A stretch of 64,000 bases of DNA. It comes from Verrucomicrobiota bacterium. Its GTDB lineage: Bacteria; Verrucomicrobiota; Verrucomicrobiia; Opitutales; Opitutaceae. The stretch spans positions 1 to 64,000 of the forward strand of contig JAFEGX010000013.1 in NCBI GenBank assembly GCA_018239675.1. Direction: 5' to 3'. Position numbers and translations under genes: made by a program. The notes under the pieces were generated by a model that made no database searches, was not told the DNA's origin, and saw nothing but the letters and a program-made list of their open reading frames with translations. Positions 33,155 to 43,639 of this stretch are shown here, one piece after another (position 1 is the stretch's first letter; every line of letters starts with the position of its first letter).

Positions 33155-34732
33155 ATGGCTGCCTTCGCAATGTACCTTCCGCTGCTCCTGGTGGACTATG
33201 GGGAAAACGACTGGTTGTCGCCGGTTGTGCTGATCATCGGGGGCGGCATCGGCTTCCTGGTCGTCTGGGCGCTGACGCGCCACACCCGGCGTGTGGCCCA
33301 CGAGCAGGCGGCCGAGCTCATCGAGGTGGCCCGCCGCGAGGCGGCCGTGGCCGCCGAGGAGCTCAAGCAGAAGGCCGAGGCGGAAATCCAGGAAAAGCGC
33401 GCCGAGGCCAACCGCGAGTTTGACCGCCGCGAGATCGAGGCAGATGCGCGCCTGCGGGAAATCCGGGCCCACGAGGAGTCGCTGGCGCTGCTCGACTACC
33501 AGCTGGAGCAGCGGCAGGAGCGCCTCAACCGCGAGAACGCCGCCGTCCGGCAGGCGCGCGACGCGCTGCGGGCCCTGTCGAAGAGCGTGCGCAAGCGCCT
33601 CGAGGGCGTCTCGCAGATGGACGCCGACGAGATCCGCCGCGCGCTGCGCGAGGAAGTCATGCTCGAGTGCCAGGACGAGCTGCGCGCGCTCAAGCGCGAG
33701 ACCCTGGAAAAGTCCGAGCAGGAGCTCCAGAATTCCGCCCGCCGGATCTTGGTGGCCGCGATGCAGCGGATTGCCAGCAAGCCGAACAACGACCTGACCT
33801 CGACGCTTGTCCCGCTCCCGAGCGAGGAGATGAAGGGCCGCATCATCGGCCGCGAGGGCCGCAACATCAAGGCGTTCGAGGCGGCGACGGGCGTGACCGT
33901 GCTGATCGACGAGTCGCCGCAGATGGTGCTGCTCTCGTCCTTCGACCCGATGCGCCGCGAGGTCGCCCGCGTGGCGCTGGATGCGCTGGTGAAGGACGGC
34001 CGGATCCACCCGGCCACGATCGAGGAGTTCGTGAAGCGCGCCCAGGAGGAGATCGAGCTCACGACCACCCAGGCGGGCGAGGAGGCGGTCGCCCAGCTCA
34101 ACATCAACGGCCTGCACCACGAGATCGTGAAGCTGCTCGGCCGCCTGAAGTTCCGGTTCTCGTACAACCAGAACGTGCTCGATCACTCGGTCGAGACGGC
34201 CTACCTCGCCTCGATGCTCGCGAGCGAGGTCGGGCTCGACCCGAATCTCGCGAAGCGCGCCGGCCTGCTCCACGACATCGGCAAGGCTGTGAGCAGCGAA
34301 TTCGAGGGCAGCCACGCGCACGTCGGCGCCGAGTTCATCAAGCGCTACGGCGAGACCCCGATCGTGGTGAACGCGGTCGCGGCACACCACGAGGAGGTCA
34401 AGCCCGAGACCGTCTATGCGGGCCTGGTGATCCTCGCCGACACCATTTCCGCCGTGCGCCCCGGCGCGCGGGCCGAGTCGATGGCCGTCTACGCCAAGCG
34501 CCTCGAGCGCCTTGAGAAACTGGCGCTCATGCTGCCCGGCGTGCAGCAGGCGTTCGCCATCCAGGCCGGCCGCGAGATCCGCGTGGTGGTCTCGCCCCAG
34601 ACCGTCACCGACGACGGTGCGCGCGACCTGGCCAAGGAGCTTCGGGCCAAGATCGAGGCCGAGCTCCAGTACCCCAGCTCGATCAAGATCACCGTCATCC
34701 GCGAGCAACGCTTCACGGAAACGGCGACTTGA
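33155..34732 (+). CDS. rny: Ribonuclease Y
   Basis: 525 residues, the standard length. N-terminal membrane anchor (about 20-40), long coiled coil rich in Glu/Lys/Ala (about 45-200), KH domain (GRIIGREGRNIKAFEAATG) and HD domain with metal ligands in LLHDIGKAVSSEFEGSHAHVGA, followed by a C-terminal RNase Y domain. It is a membrane-tethered endoribonuclease that initiates mRNA decay. Start ATG 33155. A second endonuclease, RNase E/G, is also encoded in the window, so both decay systems coexist. Confidence 0.95.
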   Translation: MAAFAMYLPLLLVDYGENDWLSPVVLIIGGGIGFLVVWALTRHTRRVAHEQAAELIEVARREAAVAAEELKQKAEAEIQEKRAEANREFDRREIEADARLREIRAHEESLALLDYQLEQRQERLNRENAAVRQARDALRALSKSVRKRLEGVSQMDADEIRRALREEVMLECQDELRALKRETLEKSEQELQNSARRILVAAMQRIASKPNNDLTSTLVPLPSEEMKGRIIGREGRNIKAFEAATGVTVLIDESPQMVLLSSFDPMRREVARVALDALVKDGRIHPATIEEFVKRAQEEIELTTTQAGEEAVAQLNINGLHHEIVKLLGRLKFRFSYNQNVLDHSVETAYLASMLASEVGLDPNLAKRAGLLHDIGKAVSSEFEGSHAHVGAEFIKRYGETPIVVNAVAAHHEEVKPETVYAGLVILADTISAVRPGARAESMAVYAKRLERLEKLALMLPGVQQAFAIQAGREIRVVVSPQTVTDDGARDLAKELRAKIEAELQYPSSIKITVIREQRFTETAT

Positions 34733-34734
34733 GG

Positions 34735-34838
34735 AATGGAAGTTGGTAGCTAGTAGTTAGCAGCCAGTAGCAATGCGCCTGAATCGCTGGGACCGTTTGC
34801 CTTGCTCCTAACTACCAACTACCAGCTACCAACTACTG
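34735..34838. repeat. GTAGCTAGTAGTTAG inverted quasi-repeat between rny and queF
   Basis: The left arm (34735-34770) repeats GTTGGTAG/CTAGTAG/TTAGCAG. The right arm (34805-34838) reads CTAACTACCAACTACCAGC and onward, an inverted version. The arms could pair over about 30 nt with mismatches around a 34-nt loop. The left arm begins 2 nt after the rny stop. Confidence 0.8.
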
Positions 34839-34846
34839 AACGAGCC

Positions 34847-35209
34847 ATGTCCGACCCGAAAATCCTCGAGACGTTTCCGAATCCCGCGCCGCAGCGGGAT
34901 TATGTGATCGAGCACACGCATCACGAGTTCACCTCGCTTTGTCCGATGACGGGGCATCCGGATTTCGCGACGATCACGGTGCGGTATGTCGCGGACAAGA
35001 AGTGTGTCGAGCTCAAGTCGCTGAAGCTCTACTTCCACGCCTACCGCAACGAGGGGATTTTCTTCGAGGCGGCGACCAACAAGATTTGTGACGACCTCGG
35101 CGGCGCACTGCAGCCGCGCGAGCTCACCATCATCGCCGACTGGAAGGCGCGCGGCGGGTTCACCTCCCGGGTCACGGCGGCATGGTCGCCGTCCCGGCGA
35201 AGGAAATAG
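34847..35209 (+). CDS. queF: NADPH-dependent 7-cyano-7-deazaguanine reductase (type I QueF)
   Basis: 120 residues, unimodular type. QueF reduces preQ0 to preQ1 in queuosine biosynthesis. The QueF motif region HEFTSLCPMTGHPDFATI carries the catalytic Cys and nearby Asp, and LKLYFHAYRNEGIFFEAATN includes substrate-binding residues. Start ATG 34847 (MSDPKILETFPNP) follows GAACGAG. An in-frame extension further upstream would translate repeat DNA and is rejected. No other queuosine genes adjoin. Confidence 0.93.
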   Translation: MSDPKILETFPNPAPQRDYVIEHTHHEFTSLCPMTGHPDFATITVRYVADKKCVELKSLKLYFHAYRNEGIFFEAATNKICDDLGGALQPRELTIIADWKARGGFTSRVTAAWSPSRRRK

Positions 35210-35248
35210 GACCGGGCCCGCGCCGGCCGTCTGGACCGGTTGCGATGA

Positions 35249-36013
35249 TCAGGGATTGAGCGCCGCGATGACCGCGGCGTGCAGCGACGGGCCGGCGGCG
35301 ACGATGGACTGGGCGTTTACCGGGTCCTTGCCCTGCCAGTCGGTGATCACGCCGCCCGCCCCCCGGATCACGGGAATCAGCGCGGCGATGTCCCACGGGT
35401 TCATGATCGGGTCGCACATCACGTCTGCCCAGCCGGTGGCCACGAGCAGGTAGCCGTAGCAATCTCCCCAGGTCCGGACGAGGCGCGCGCGACGGATCAG
35501 GGCGTCGAAGGCCGGCCCATTCTGGTGTCGCGCGGGGGACAGGAGATTGGTGGCGAGCACGGTGGCGTCCTCGAGCCGGGCCATCGGGCGCACGCGGACG
35601 GGGCGGCCGTTGAGCTCGGTCGTGCGCCCGTCGCCGACGACCAGCTGCCGCAGGATGGGCTGGTGGATCGCGCCCAGGACGGGCTGGCCGCGATGCACGA
35701 GGGCGATGAGGGTGCCGAACAGCGGGCAAGCCGAAGCGAACGACTTGGTGCCGTCGATCGGATCAAGCACCCACACGAACTCGGCATCTGGCCGGTCGTT
35801 CCCGAGCTCCTCGCCAATGACGCCGTGCTCCGGGAAACGCGCGGTGATCAGGCGCCGCATCAGCTCCTCGGCGCCGCGGTCGGCGAGCGTGACCGGCGTC
35901 GCATCGCTCTTGGTCTCCACCACGAGGTCGGGATTGGCGAAGTACGGCCGGATGAATTCGCCGCTGCGCGCGGCCAATTCGCCGAGAAACGTGCGGTAAG
36001 GCGTCAGGTCCAC
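35249..36013 (-). CDS. Inositol monophosphatase family phosphatase (HisN-like)
   Basis: 254 residues. Metal and substrate motifs of the family are present: VIGEELG at about 65-71, VLDPIDGTKSFASA at about 82-95, and MNPWDIAALIPVIRGAGG. The length and TKSF variant resemble the histidinol-phosphatase/IMPase subgroup, but inositol phosphate or other sugar phosphates remain possible. Start ATG 36013; convergent with queF with a 39-nt gap. Confidence 0.85.
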   Translation of the reverse strand: MDLTPYRTFLGELAARSGEFIRPYFANPDLVVETKSDATPVTLADRGAEELMRRLITARFPEHGVIGEELGNDRPDAEFVWVLDPIDGTKSFASACPLFGTLIALVHRGQPVLGAIHQPILRQLVVGDGRTTELNGRPVRVRPMARLEDATVLATNLLSPARHQNGPAFDALIRRARLVRTWGDCYGYLLVATGWADVMCDPIMNPWDIAALIPVIRGAGGVITDWQGKDPVNAQSIVAAGPSLHAAVIAALNP

Positions 36014-36017
36014 GTTA

Positions 36018-36125
36018 TGGTTGAACCACGAAACGCCTGAAACTCACGTCAAAAGGCACCGAACCGTTTTCACCACAAGGAGCACCAGGCACACGAAGCC
36101 GGACATCGCTGTCTTCGTGGTCGCC
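36018..36125. repeat. CCACGAA-themed intergenic patch
   Basis: Variants of CCACGAA / CACAAGGAGCACC / CACACGAAG followed by the inverse CTTCGTGG at about 36114-36121. Similar CTTCGTGGCCTTGGTGG text occurs at about 39569-39585. No gene is seen in 36014-36190. Confidence 0.4.
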
Positions 36126-36190
36126 CAGGGCTCCGCCCGCGGAGGGATTTGGTTGCGGGCGGACAGGGACGGTTGTGTTGTGGCGGACAC

Positions 36191-36856
36191 ATGGCTTGGA
36201 CCGGGCAGTCCATCTTCTTCATCGACTTCGAGGGCAGCCGGACGTCCGGGATCTTGGAGTACGGCGTGGCCGAGGTCCGCGACGGCGCGGTCATCGACAC
36301 GCGCACGCGGCGGTGTCGTCCGACCGGGCGCATCCGGCCGGAGGACGTGGCGGTGCACGGACTGGATGCGGCGGCCCTCCGCGGCGCCACGCCCTTCGCG
36401 GACGACTGGGAGTATTTTGCCGGACTGCGGGAGCGGGGTCCATTGGCGGCGCATTATGCGGGCGTGGAGAATGGCCTCCTGAAGTCGGTGTGGCCGTACC
36501 CGCGGCCGTCGCCGGATTTCGCCCGTCCCGGCGGACAGCAGGCCGAGTGGGGCCCGTGGATCGACACGGCCCGGCTGTACGCGCAGCTTTATCCGCAGCT
36601 GGAGTCGGGCCAGCTGGAGCGGCTGGTGACGGCGTGCGGCCTGCAGGACGAGCTCGACCAGCTGGCGACCCGGCACTGCCCGGCCGACCGGCGCCGGTAT
36701 CATGCCGCGCTGTACGACGCGCTGGCCGGCGCGGTGCTGCTGGCGTCGCTGGCCCGCGAACCCCGTCTCGCGGCCCTCACCACGATGCAACTCCTGGCGC
36801 TCAGCACCCTGGATGGCGACAAGCGCGATGCGCTGCAGCAGGGCGGGCTATTCTAG
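36191..36856 (+). CDS. DEDD-type exonuclease-like protein
   Basis: 221 residues resembling the DnaQ/RNase T 3'-5' exonuclease fold: ExoI motif FFIDFEGSRTSG (Asp and Glu), an ExoII-like acidic segment in AHYAGVENGLLKSVW, and a C-terminal YHAALYDALAGAVLL matching the HxxxxD of ExoIII. The start is ATG 36191 (MAWTGQSIFF). The stop overlaps the end of the GT26 gene tail-to-tail by 9 nt. Whether it acts on DNA or RNA is not apparent. Confidence 0.75.
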   Translation: MAWTGQSIFFIDFEGSRTSGILEYGVAEVRDGAVIDTRTRRCRPTGRIRPEDVAVHGLDAAALRGATPFADDWEYFAGLRERGPLAAHYAGVENGLLKSVWPYPRPSPDFARPGGQQAEWGPWIDTARLYAQLYPQLESGQLERLVTACGLQDELDQLATRHCPADRRRYHAALYDALAGAVLLASLAREPRLAALTTMQLLALSTLDGDKRDALQQGGLF

Positions 36857-37609
36857 TGGATAGCGCCTCAGCCCGACCTTCTGCGCGAGGAGACGCAGCA
36901 CGAAGAGCGGGTTGGTGACCAGATAGCGCGGCCCGAGCCGGCGCGGCTCGGTGCCCAGGCGGAACAACCACTCGAGTCCGCTGCGCTGCATCCAGCGCGG
37001 CGCCTGCCGGACGCGGCCGGAATGGAAATCAAACGCCGCGCCCACGCCAATCAGCAGGCCAGCCTCAAGGTCTCCGGCGTGCGCCGCCATGAAGCGCTCC
37101 TGTTTGGGCGTCCCGAGACCAACCCAAATCACGTCGGGCTGGGTTCGCGCGACCTCCGCCTGCAGGGTGCGATACTCCTCGGACGTGAGCGGCCGGAACG
37201 GCGGGGTGAAGATCCCGACTACCTCCAGGCCGGGAAAGCGCACCATGAGCCGCCGCCGGAGTTCCTCCGCCACGCCGGGCGCGCCGCCATAGAAATAATG
37301 CCGCAGGCCGGACGCCCGGCCGGCGTCGCACGCGGCGAGCAGCAGGTCGGGACCGTAGACCCGCTCCACGCCCTTCGGCCCCAGCCAGACCAGTGGCATC
37401 CCGTCGGGCGTGGTGAGATACGAACGGTTGAGAATTGCGCGAAAATCCGCATTCGCTCGCGCCTCGCTGATGCCGTGCACCGTCGTGACGCAGATGTAGC
37501 CGAGCCGCTTCCGGCCCCGCGCAGCCACGACGTGCTCGCACGCCGCGGCCAGCGTCAGCGCCGAGACACCGACACCGAGGACATTGTACCGGGGAGGAAG
37601 GACAGGCAC
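36848..37609 (-). CDS. WecG/TagA/CpsF family glycosyltransferase (GT26)
   Basis: 253 residues with hallmark motifs YLTTPDGMPLVWLG (aspartate near residue 69), GGAPGVAEEL and PDVIWVGLGTPKQERFMAAH. GT26 enzymes transfer ManNAcA, ManNAc or hexoses to lipid-linked acceptors. It is separated from the 22-33 kb polysaccharide locus by about 4 kb but probably contributes to the same or a related polymer. Start ATG 37609; divergent from the ABC-F gene. Confidence 0.92.
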   Translation of the reverse strand: MPVLPPRYNVLGVGVSALTLAAACEHVVAARGRKRLGYICVTTVHGISEARANADFRAILNRSYLTTPDGMPLVWLGPKGVERVYGPDLLLAACDAGRASGLRHYFYGGAPGVAEELRRRLMVRFPGLEVVGIFTPPFRPLTSEEYRTLQAEVARTQPDVIWVGLGTPKQERFMAAHAGDLEAGLLIGVGAAFDFHSGRVRQAPRWMQRSGLEWLFRLGTEPRRLGPRYLVTNPLFVLRLLAQKVGLRRYPLE

Positions 37610-37752
37610 GCGGCGTCACGATGCAGGGGAAGGTGCGGTCGATAAAGGGCAAACGGTACGGAACCAGGCGTCCGATGTTCGGCGTTCGGTTTGGCTTCCC
37701 TGGTGTTCAGGATTGTCACGCGCAACGAGGCTCCTCCAACGTGACCGTTTCC

Positions 37753-39546
<1,794 letters not shown>

Positions 39547-39614
39547 GACCGCTAGTGGTCTTCTGTCCCTTCGTGGCCTTGGTGGCGGCCCGGACCTGTC
39601 CGTTTCCCGACAAT

Positions 39615-39639
39615 GGCAGCCGCCTGGAATCCGGCTGCC
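39615..39639. terminator. Hairpin between convergent ABC-F and HAD genes
   Basis: Perfect 8-bp stem GGCAGCCG / CGGCTGCC with a 9-nt loop, 5 nt before the HAD stop codon and 69 nt after the ABC-F stop. No T-run on either side, so termination is inferred from position only. Confidence 0.35.
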
Positions 39640-39643
39640 CGAC

Positions 39644-40303
39644 TTAGCCGGCGGCGGCCTCGAATCGCTCGACCAGGGCGGCCAGCGTCACGTCGGCCAG
39701 GGACGTCACCTGCAGGCTGGCGTGGCTGAAGTCGTGGTGGGCGGTGGAGGGATTGGGGACGGCTACCGTCCAGAGGTTCGCCCGGCGCGCCGCGAGGCTG
39801 CCGGTGTGGGAGTCCTCGAAGGCGATCGCCTCGTGGCCGCGCAGCCCAAATTCCAGGAGCACCCGCCGGTACAGGTCGGGCGCGGGCTTGGGCAGCGGGA
39901 CGTCCTCGCGGCAGGCCAGGACGTGAAACCGGTCGAGCAGGCCAAGCCGCGACAGATGCCGCTCGCAATGGGCGTGGGTCGAGTTGGACGCGAGGCCAAC
40001 GCGAAGCCCGCGCGCGCGGGCCGCGTCGAGCAGCGGCACCACGCCGGGCAGCACGGCCAGCTCCAGGTCGCGCCGGCGGTTGAATTCCCTCCGCTGGGTC
40101 TCGAGCGCCGCGCGGTCGGCGCGTTTCTCGAACGCGTGCCAGGGATCGAACGCATAGTCGGCGTGACCGACGGACCGGAGGAACCGCTCGTGGTCAAACG
40201 CCACGCCGTGCGCCGCGTGGACATCGGCGTACGCGGCGATCAGTGCGGACTCGGTGTCGAGAATGAGCCCGTCGAAGTCGAGGACCAGGGCGCGGATCGG
40301 CAT
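39644..40303 (-). CDS. HAD-superfamily phosphatase (beta-PGM/GPH-like)
   Basis: 219 residues. Motif I ALVLDFDGLILDTES (nucleophile Asp and acid/base Asp), a helical cap, motif II GLASNSTHAH, Lys in LPKPAPDLYRR and motif IV AIAFEDSHTG. This matches the phosphoglucomutase-like/phosphoglycolate phosphatase subfamily. Substrate not assignable from sequence. Start ATG 40303. Confidence 0.87.
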   Translation of the reverse strand: MPIRALVLDFDGLILDTESALIAAYADVHAAHGVAFDHERFLRSVGHADYAFDPWHAFEKRADRAALETQRREFNRRRDLELAVLPGVVPLLDAARARGLRVGLASNSTHAHCERHLSRLGLLDRFHVLACREDVPLPKPAPDLYRRVLLEFGLRGHEAIAFEDSHTGSLAARRANLWTVAVPNPSTAHHDFSHASLQVTSLADVTLAALVERFEAAAG

Positions 40304-40312
40304 CTCTATTTT

Positions 40313-40430
40313 GGCAGTAGGTAGCTAGAAATTAGTAGCTGGCAGCTGGAAGTAAGCAGTTCTTGAAGGTGCGGAGTGGTTTGAGATCTCAGTAAGGTAT
40401 TCCATCTACCAACTACCAACTTCCATCCCG
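40313..40430. repeat. GTAGCTAG inverted quasi-repeat between HAD and M28 genes
   Basis: The left part (40313-40360) repeats GGCAGTAGGTAGCTAG/TTAGTAGCTGGCAGC. The right part (40402-40430) reads CATCTACCAACTACCAACTTCC, inverted. It uses the same vocabulary as 34735-34838. The right arm lies about 25 nt from the M28 gene stop. Confidence 0.75.
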
Positions 40431-40454
40431 CATTCACCAACTCCCGCCGAAGGG

Positions 40455-41831
40455 CTAAAGCCCATCGGTATCCACCAGCCAGACCAGTGCGGCGATGGCG
40501 GCGGCGCCGAGGTTCAGCTCGCGGGGGTTAACCTTGTCGATCGTGTCGATGGCGGTGTGGTGGTAGTCGAAGTAGCGCTGGGAATCCGGCGCGAGTCCGG
40601 CGACGGGCACGCCGAGGAGCAGCAACTGGTTCACATCGGCGCCGCCGGTGCCCTTGCTGAACCGCCAGATGCCCCACGGCTCGAAGAGTGGGCGCCAGCG
40701 CTGGGCGCGCTCGTGGGCGTTGCCCTGCGTGCTGCCGAGATTGAAGCCCATGGGAGTGAATCCGCCGCTGTCGCTCTCGACCGCGAGGATGTGACGCTCG
40801 CCCGCCTGTCGCGCGATGCTGGCGTAGCGGGTGGCGCCGGCCAGGCCGTTTTCCTCGTTGGTGAACATCACGCACCGGAGCGTGTGGCGCGGCTTGAGTC
40901 CGAGCGCGTGGAACAACCGCAGCACCTCGACGGCCTGCACGACGCCGGCGCCGTCGTCGTGGGCGCCGGGCGTGATGTCCCACGAGTCCAGATGGCCGCC
41001 GACGACGATCACCTGGTTGGGGAACTCGGAGCCGCGGATCTCGCCGATGACATTGCGCGTCGGCGCGTCGGGCAGGATGCGCCCGTGCAGGGTGACCGAG
41101 ACCCGGATGTGCGGGTCGGCCGCGAGGGCCTCGGCCAGCCGGTCGGCGGCGACGGTGCTGAGGGCGGCGGCCGGAAACGGCGGCCCGTCCACGGGGTGGG
41201 CTGAGTTTCCGGTATGAGGCACGTCGTCATGCGCCAGCGTGAGGGAGCGCACCAGCGCGGCCACCGCACCATGGCGGGCCGCGACGACCGGCCCCTGATT
41301 GCGCTGGTCGCCCGCGGCCCCGTAGGCGTCAAAGGTGTACGCGAACCGCGGCGGCATCGGGCGGTTGTAGAAGATGATCTTGCCGGCGGCCCCGGCGGGC
41401 CCGAGGCGCTCGACTTCCGCCAGCGAATGAACCATCAGCACCTCGCCGGTGACTCCTTCCGGCGGCGTGGAACCGGTATTGCCCAGGGCGGCGGCGGCCA
41501 GCGGAACGCGCCCCGAGGGGAGCAGCAGCTGCACCGACTCGGGCGCCCCGCGGTCCCAGTGCGGGGCCATCACGTCCTGGGTGTAAACCCGGTCGACCCC
41601 GGTCGCGCCCAGCACTCGCTGGGCCCACTCGATTGCCCCGTCGAGGGCCGCGGTGCCGGCGAGGCGCCCCGGATACCGGGTCGTCAGCTCGCGCAGGTGG
41701 TCGTAGGCCGGGCTGTGCTCCAGGGCCTCGGTGAAGAACCGGTTGACCGTGTCGGCCTCGGGGGAACCAAGGGCGGGCGTCGCGGCGGTGGTCGCGCAGA
41801 GCAGGAGGCCGGCAAGGAGCAGACGTCGCAT
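40455..41831 (-). CDS. M28 family zinc aminopeptidase/carboxypeptidase Q-like
   Basis: 458 residues with a signal peptide (MRRLLLAGLLLCATTAATPALG). A PA domain is inserted before the catalytic region. Zinc ligands: VGGHLDSWD, GAHDDGAG and the Glu pair in FTNEENGLAG, with later Asp/His in AVESDSGG and DYHHTAID. It acts outside the cytoplasm, trimming peptides. Start ATG 41831; the longer upstream frame has no signal sequence. Divergent from the CsgG-type operon, with a 133-nt gap. Confidence 0.9.
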   Translation of the reverse strand: MRRLLLAGLLLCATTAATPALGSPEADTVNRFFTEALEHSPAYDHLRELTTRYPGRLAGTAALDGAIEWAQRVLGATGVDRVYTQDVMAPHWDRGAPESVQLLLPSGRVPLAAAALGNTGSTPPEGVTGEVLMVHSLAEVERLGPAGAAGKIIFYNRPMPPRFAYTFDAYGAAGDQRNQGPVVAARHGAVAALVRSLTLAHDDVPHTGNSAHPVDGPPFPAAALSTVAADRLAEALAADPHIRVSVTLHGRILPDAPTRNVIGEIRGSEFPNQVIVVGGHLDSWDITPGAHDDGAGVVQAVEVLRLFHALGLKPRHTLRCVMFTNEENGLAGATRYASIARQAGERHILAVESDSGGFTPMGFNLGSTQGNAHERAQRWRPLFEPWGIWRFSKGTGGADVNQLLLLGVPVAGLAPDSQRYFDYHHTAIDTIDKVNPRELNLGAAAIAALVWLVDTDGL

Positions 41832-41964
41832 CTTTCGACCCTCCCGCCGACGGTGCAGCCTGACAAGCAGCGAATTCGGCCGGCCTCCGGCGTGATTCGG
41901 ATTGAGGCCGTGCCGCCGGCGTGTCATTAAGGCATCGCCGGGTGTTATTGCCCGGCCTCTCAAC

Positions 41965-42639
41965 ATGAAACCGTCCAATGCGTCGGCGTGGGGTAGCGTG
42001 ATGTGCGGGGTGTTGGTGCTGGTGGGCTGTGCGACCGAATCCAGCCGCAGCGTGACTCCACCCCAGGTTCAGCGGGCAAGTTCAACTCGTGCGGGCGATC
42101 GCCTGCCGGTCCGGGTGGGGAAGTTCGACAACCGATCCAGCTACATGCGCGGAATTTTCTCCGATGGCGTGGACCGTCTGGGCGGCCAGGCCCAGACGAT
42201 CCTGGTCACCCACCTGCAGCAAACCGGGAAATTCTCCGTCCTGGACCGGGCCAACATGACGGAGATCAAGGAGGAGGCCGCGTACGCGAACCAGCCGCAG
42301 GCGATCAAGGGTGCGGTGGTGACGATCGCGGGCGATGTCACGGACTTTGGCCGCAAGGAAGTCGGCGACCAGCAGCTGTTCGGGATCATGGGCTCGGGCA
42401 AGTCGCAGATCGCCTATGCCAAAGTCAGCCTGTACGTGGTTGATGTGCGCACCGCCGAGGTGATTGCCTCCGTGCAGGGGGCGGGCGAGTATGCCCTGAG
42501 CAACCGCGAGGTGCTCGGGTTCGGCGGCACCGCCAGCTACGATGCCACGCTGAACGGCAAGGTTCTTGACCTCGCGGTGCGCGAGGCCGTCGAGAAGCTG
42601 GTGGCCAGCTACGACCAAGGCTGGACGTTGCCCCGATGA
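41965..42639 (+). CDS. CsgG/HfaB-type lipoprotein
   Basis: 224 residues. Lipoprotein signal with lipobox LVGC (Cys about residue 22), then a CsgG-like domain: RVGKFDNRSSYMRGIF, TGKFSVLDRANMTEI, GAVVTIAGDVTDFGRKE, ending VREAVEKLVASYDQG. In curli systems CsgG forms the outer-membrane secretion pore; this family member sits with DUF4810 and DUF799 lipoproteins instead. Start ATG 41965. The stop overlaps the next gene (ATGA). Confidence 0.88.
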   Translation: MKPSNASAWGSVMCGVLVLVGCATESSRSVTPPQVQRASSTRAGDRLPVRVGKFDNRSSYMRGIFSDGVDRLGGQAQTILVTHLQQTGKFSVLDRANMTEIKEEAAYANQPQAIKGAVVTIAGDVTDFGRKEVGDQQLFGIMGSGKSQIAYAKVSLYVVDVRTAEVIASVQGAGEYALSNREVLGFGGTASYDATLNGKVLDLAVREAVEKLVASYDQGWTLPR

Positions 42640-43001
42640 CCAACCGCTTCCGCCTCGCGGCGGTCGGGTTGGTTGTCCTGCTCGGCTGCGGCTGCCAAGG
42701 CCCCCGGACGCTGTTCTACTGGGGAAGGTATGAGCCGTTGCTGTACCGGGGCTACGCCCATCCGGAAAAGGCGTCCGTGGACGAGGACGTCAGGCTGCTC
42801 GAGGAGGATCTGGCCAAGGCGGCGGCGACGCAGCAGCAGGCGCACCCGGGCCTGCATGCCCAACTGGGCTATCTCTACTACGTGCAGGGCAAGGTCGAGT
42901 CCGCCCGGCGCGAGTTTGCGGCCGAGAAGACGCTCTTTCCCGAATCCGCCGTTTTCATGGACCGCCTGATCGGAAAACTTGGTCCCCCGCCCGCGACATG
43001 A
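42636..43001 (+). CDS. DUF4810 domain lipoprotein
   Basis: 121 residues with a lipoprotein signal (LLGCGCQG). It contains LFYWGRYEPLLY and a TPR-like C-terminus with LHAQLGYLYYVQGKVESARREF. DUF4810 proteins occur between CsgG-type and DUF799-type lipoproteins, and this gene shares ATGA overlaps with both. It probably belongs to an envelope complex of unknown function. Confidence 0.85.
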   Translation: MTNRFRLAAVGLVVLLGCGCQGPRTLFYWGRYEPLLYRGYAHPEKASVDEDVRLLEEDLAKAAATQQQAHPGLHAQLGYLYYVQGKVESARREFAAEKTLFPESAVFMDRLIGKLGPPPAT

Positions 43002-43639
43002 CGACGACGCCGGCGATTCTGCTGCTCGGGTTGGTCATGCTGGGCGCGGGCTGTGTCACGAAGCCCGACCTCGCCGAATTCGCCAAGGCACGGCCCCGCT
43101 CGATTCTGGTGCTGCCCCCGCTAAATGACAGCACCGAGGTAATCGCCAGCTATAGCGTGCTCACCACCTTGACCCGGCCGCTGGGCGAAGCGGGCTACTA
43201 CGTCGTGCCGGTCGGGCTGGCCGACCGCTATTTCCGGGAGAACGGGCTGACGGTGCCCGGTGAAATCCACCAGATTCCACCGCGGAAGCTCCACGAGGTG
43301 TTCGGGGCCGATGCCGTGCTGTACGTCCGGGTCAAGCAGTACGGATCGAAGTACCTGGTGCTCGTGGCGGACTCGACCGTGGAACTCGACGCCCGGATGG
43401 TGGACGCCCGGACCGGCACCCAGATCTGGAAATGCCGCGTGGTGCAATCGGGCAATGGCCAGGCGGGAATCATCGAGCCGCTGATTTACCACCTGCTCAA
43501 CAAGCTGACCGACAATGCCCACGCGACCGCGGACGTGGCTTCGCAGATGCTGATCAATCCCATCGATCCCAAGTCCTACCTGCCGCGCGGCCCGTGGCAT
43601 CCGCATTTCGGCAAGGATCTGGGCGGGCGACCGCCCTAG
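42998..43639 (+). CDS. DUF799/GNA1162 family lipoprotein
   Basis: 213 residues with a lipobox (LGAGC near residue 18). Conserved segments are SILVLPPLNDSTEV, GYYVVPVGLADRYFRENGL and DAVLYVRVKQYGSKY. Family members such as neisserial GNA1162 are outer-membrane lipoproteins proposed to act in envelope transport. Last gene of the three-lipoprotein operon, overlapping the end of corA tail-to-tail by 4 nt. Confidence 0.88.
   Translation: MTTTPAILLLGLVMLGAGCVTKPDLAEFAKARPRSILVLPPLNDSTEVIASYSVLTTLTRPLGEAGYYVVPVGLADRYFRENGLTVPGEIHQIPPRKLHEVFGADAVLYVRVKQYGSKYLVLVADSTVELDARMVDARTGTQIWKCRVVQSGNGQAGIIEPLIYHLLNKLTDNAHATADVASQMLINPIDPKSYLPRGPWHPHFGKDLGGRPP

Noticed and set aside
34735-34838. CRISPR-like look of short repeated units
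   Set aside because: Units are not identical, have no uniform spacers, and form inverted arms; no cas genes are nearby.
34802-34846. N-terminal extension of QueF
   Set aside because: It would translate the right arm of the inverted quasi-repeat. The family starts at or near ATG 34847.
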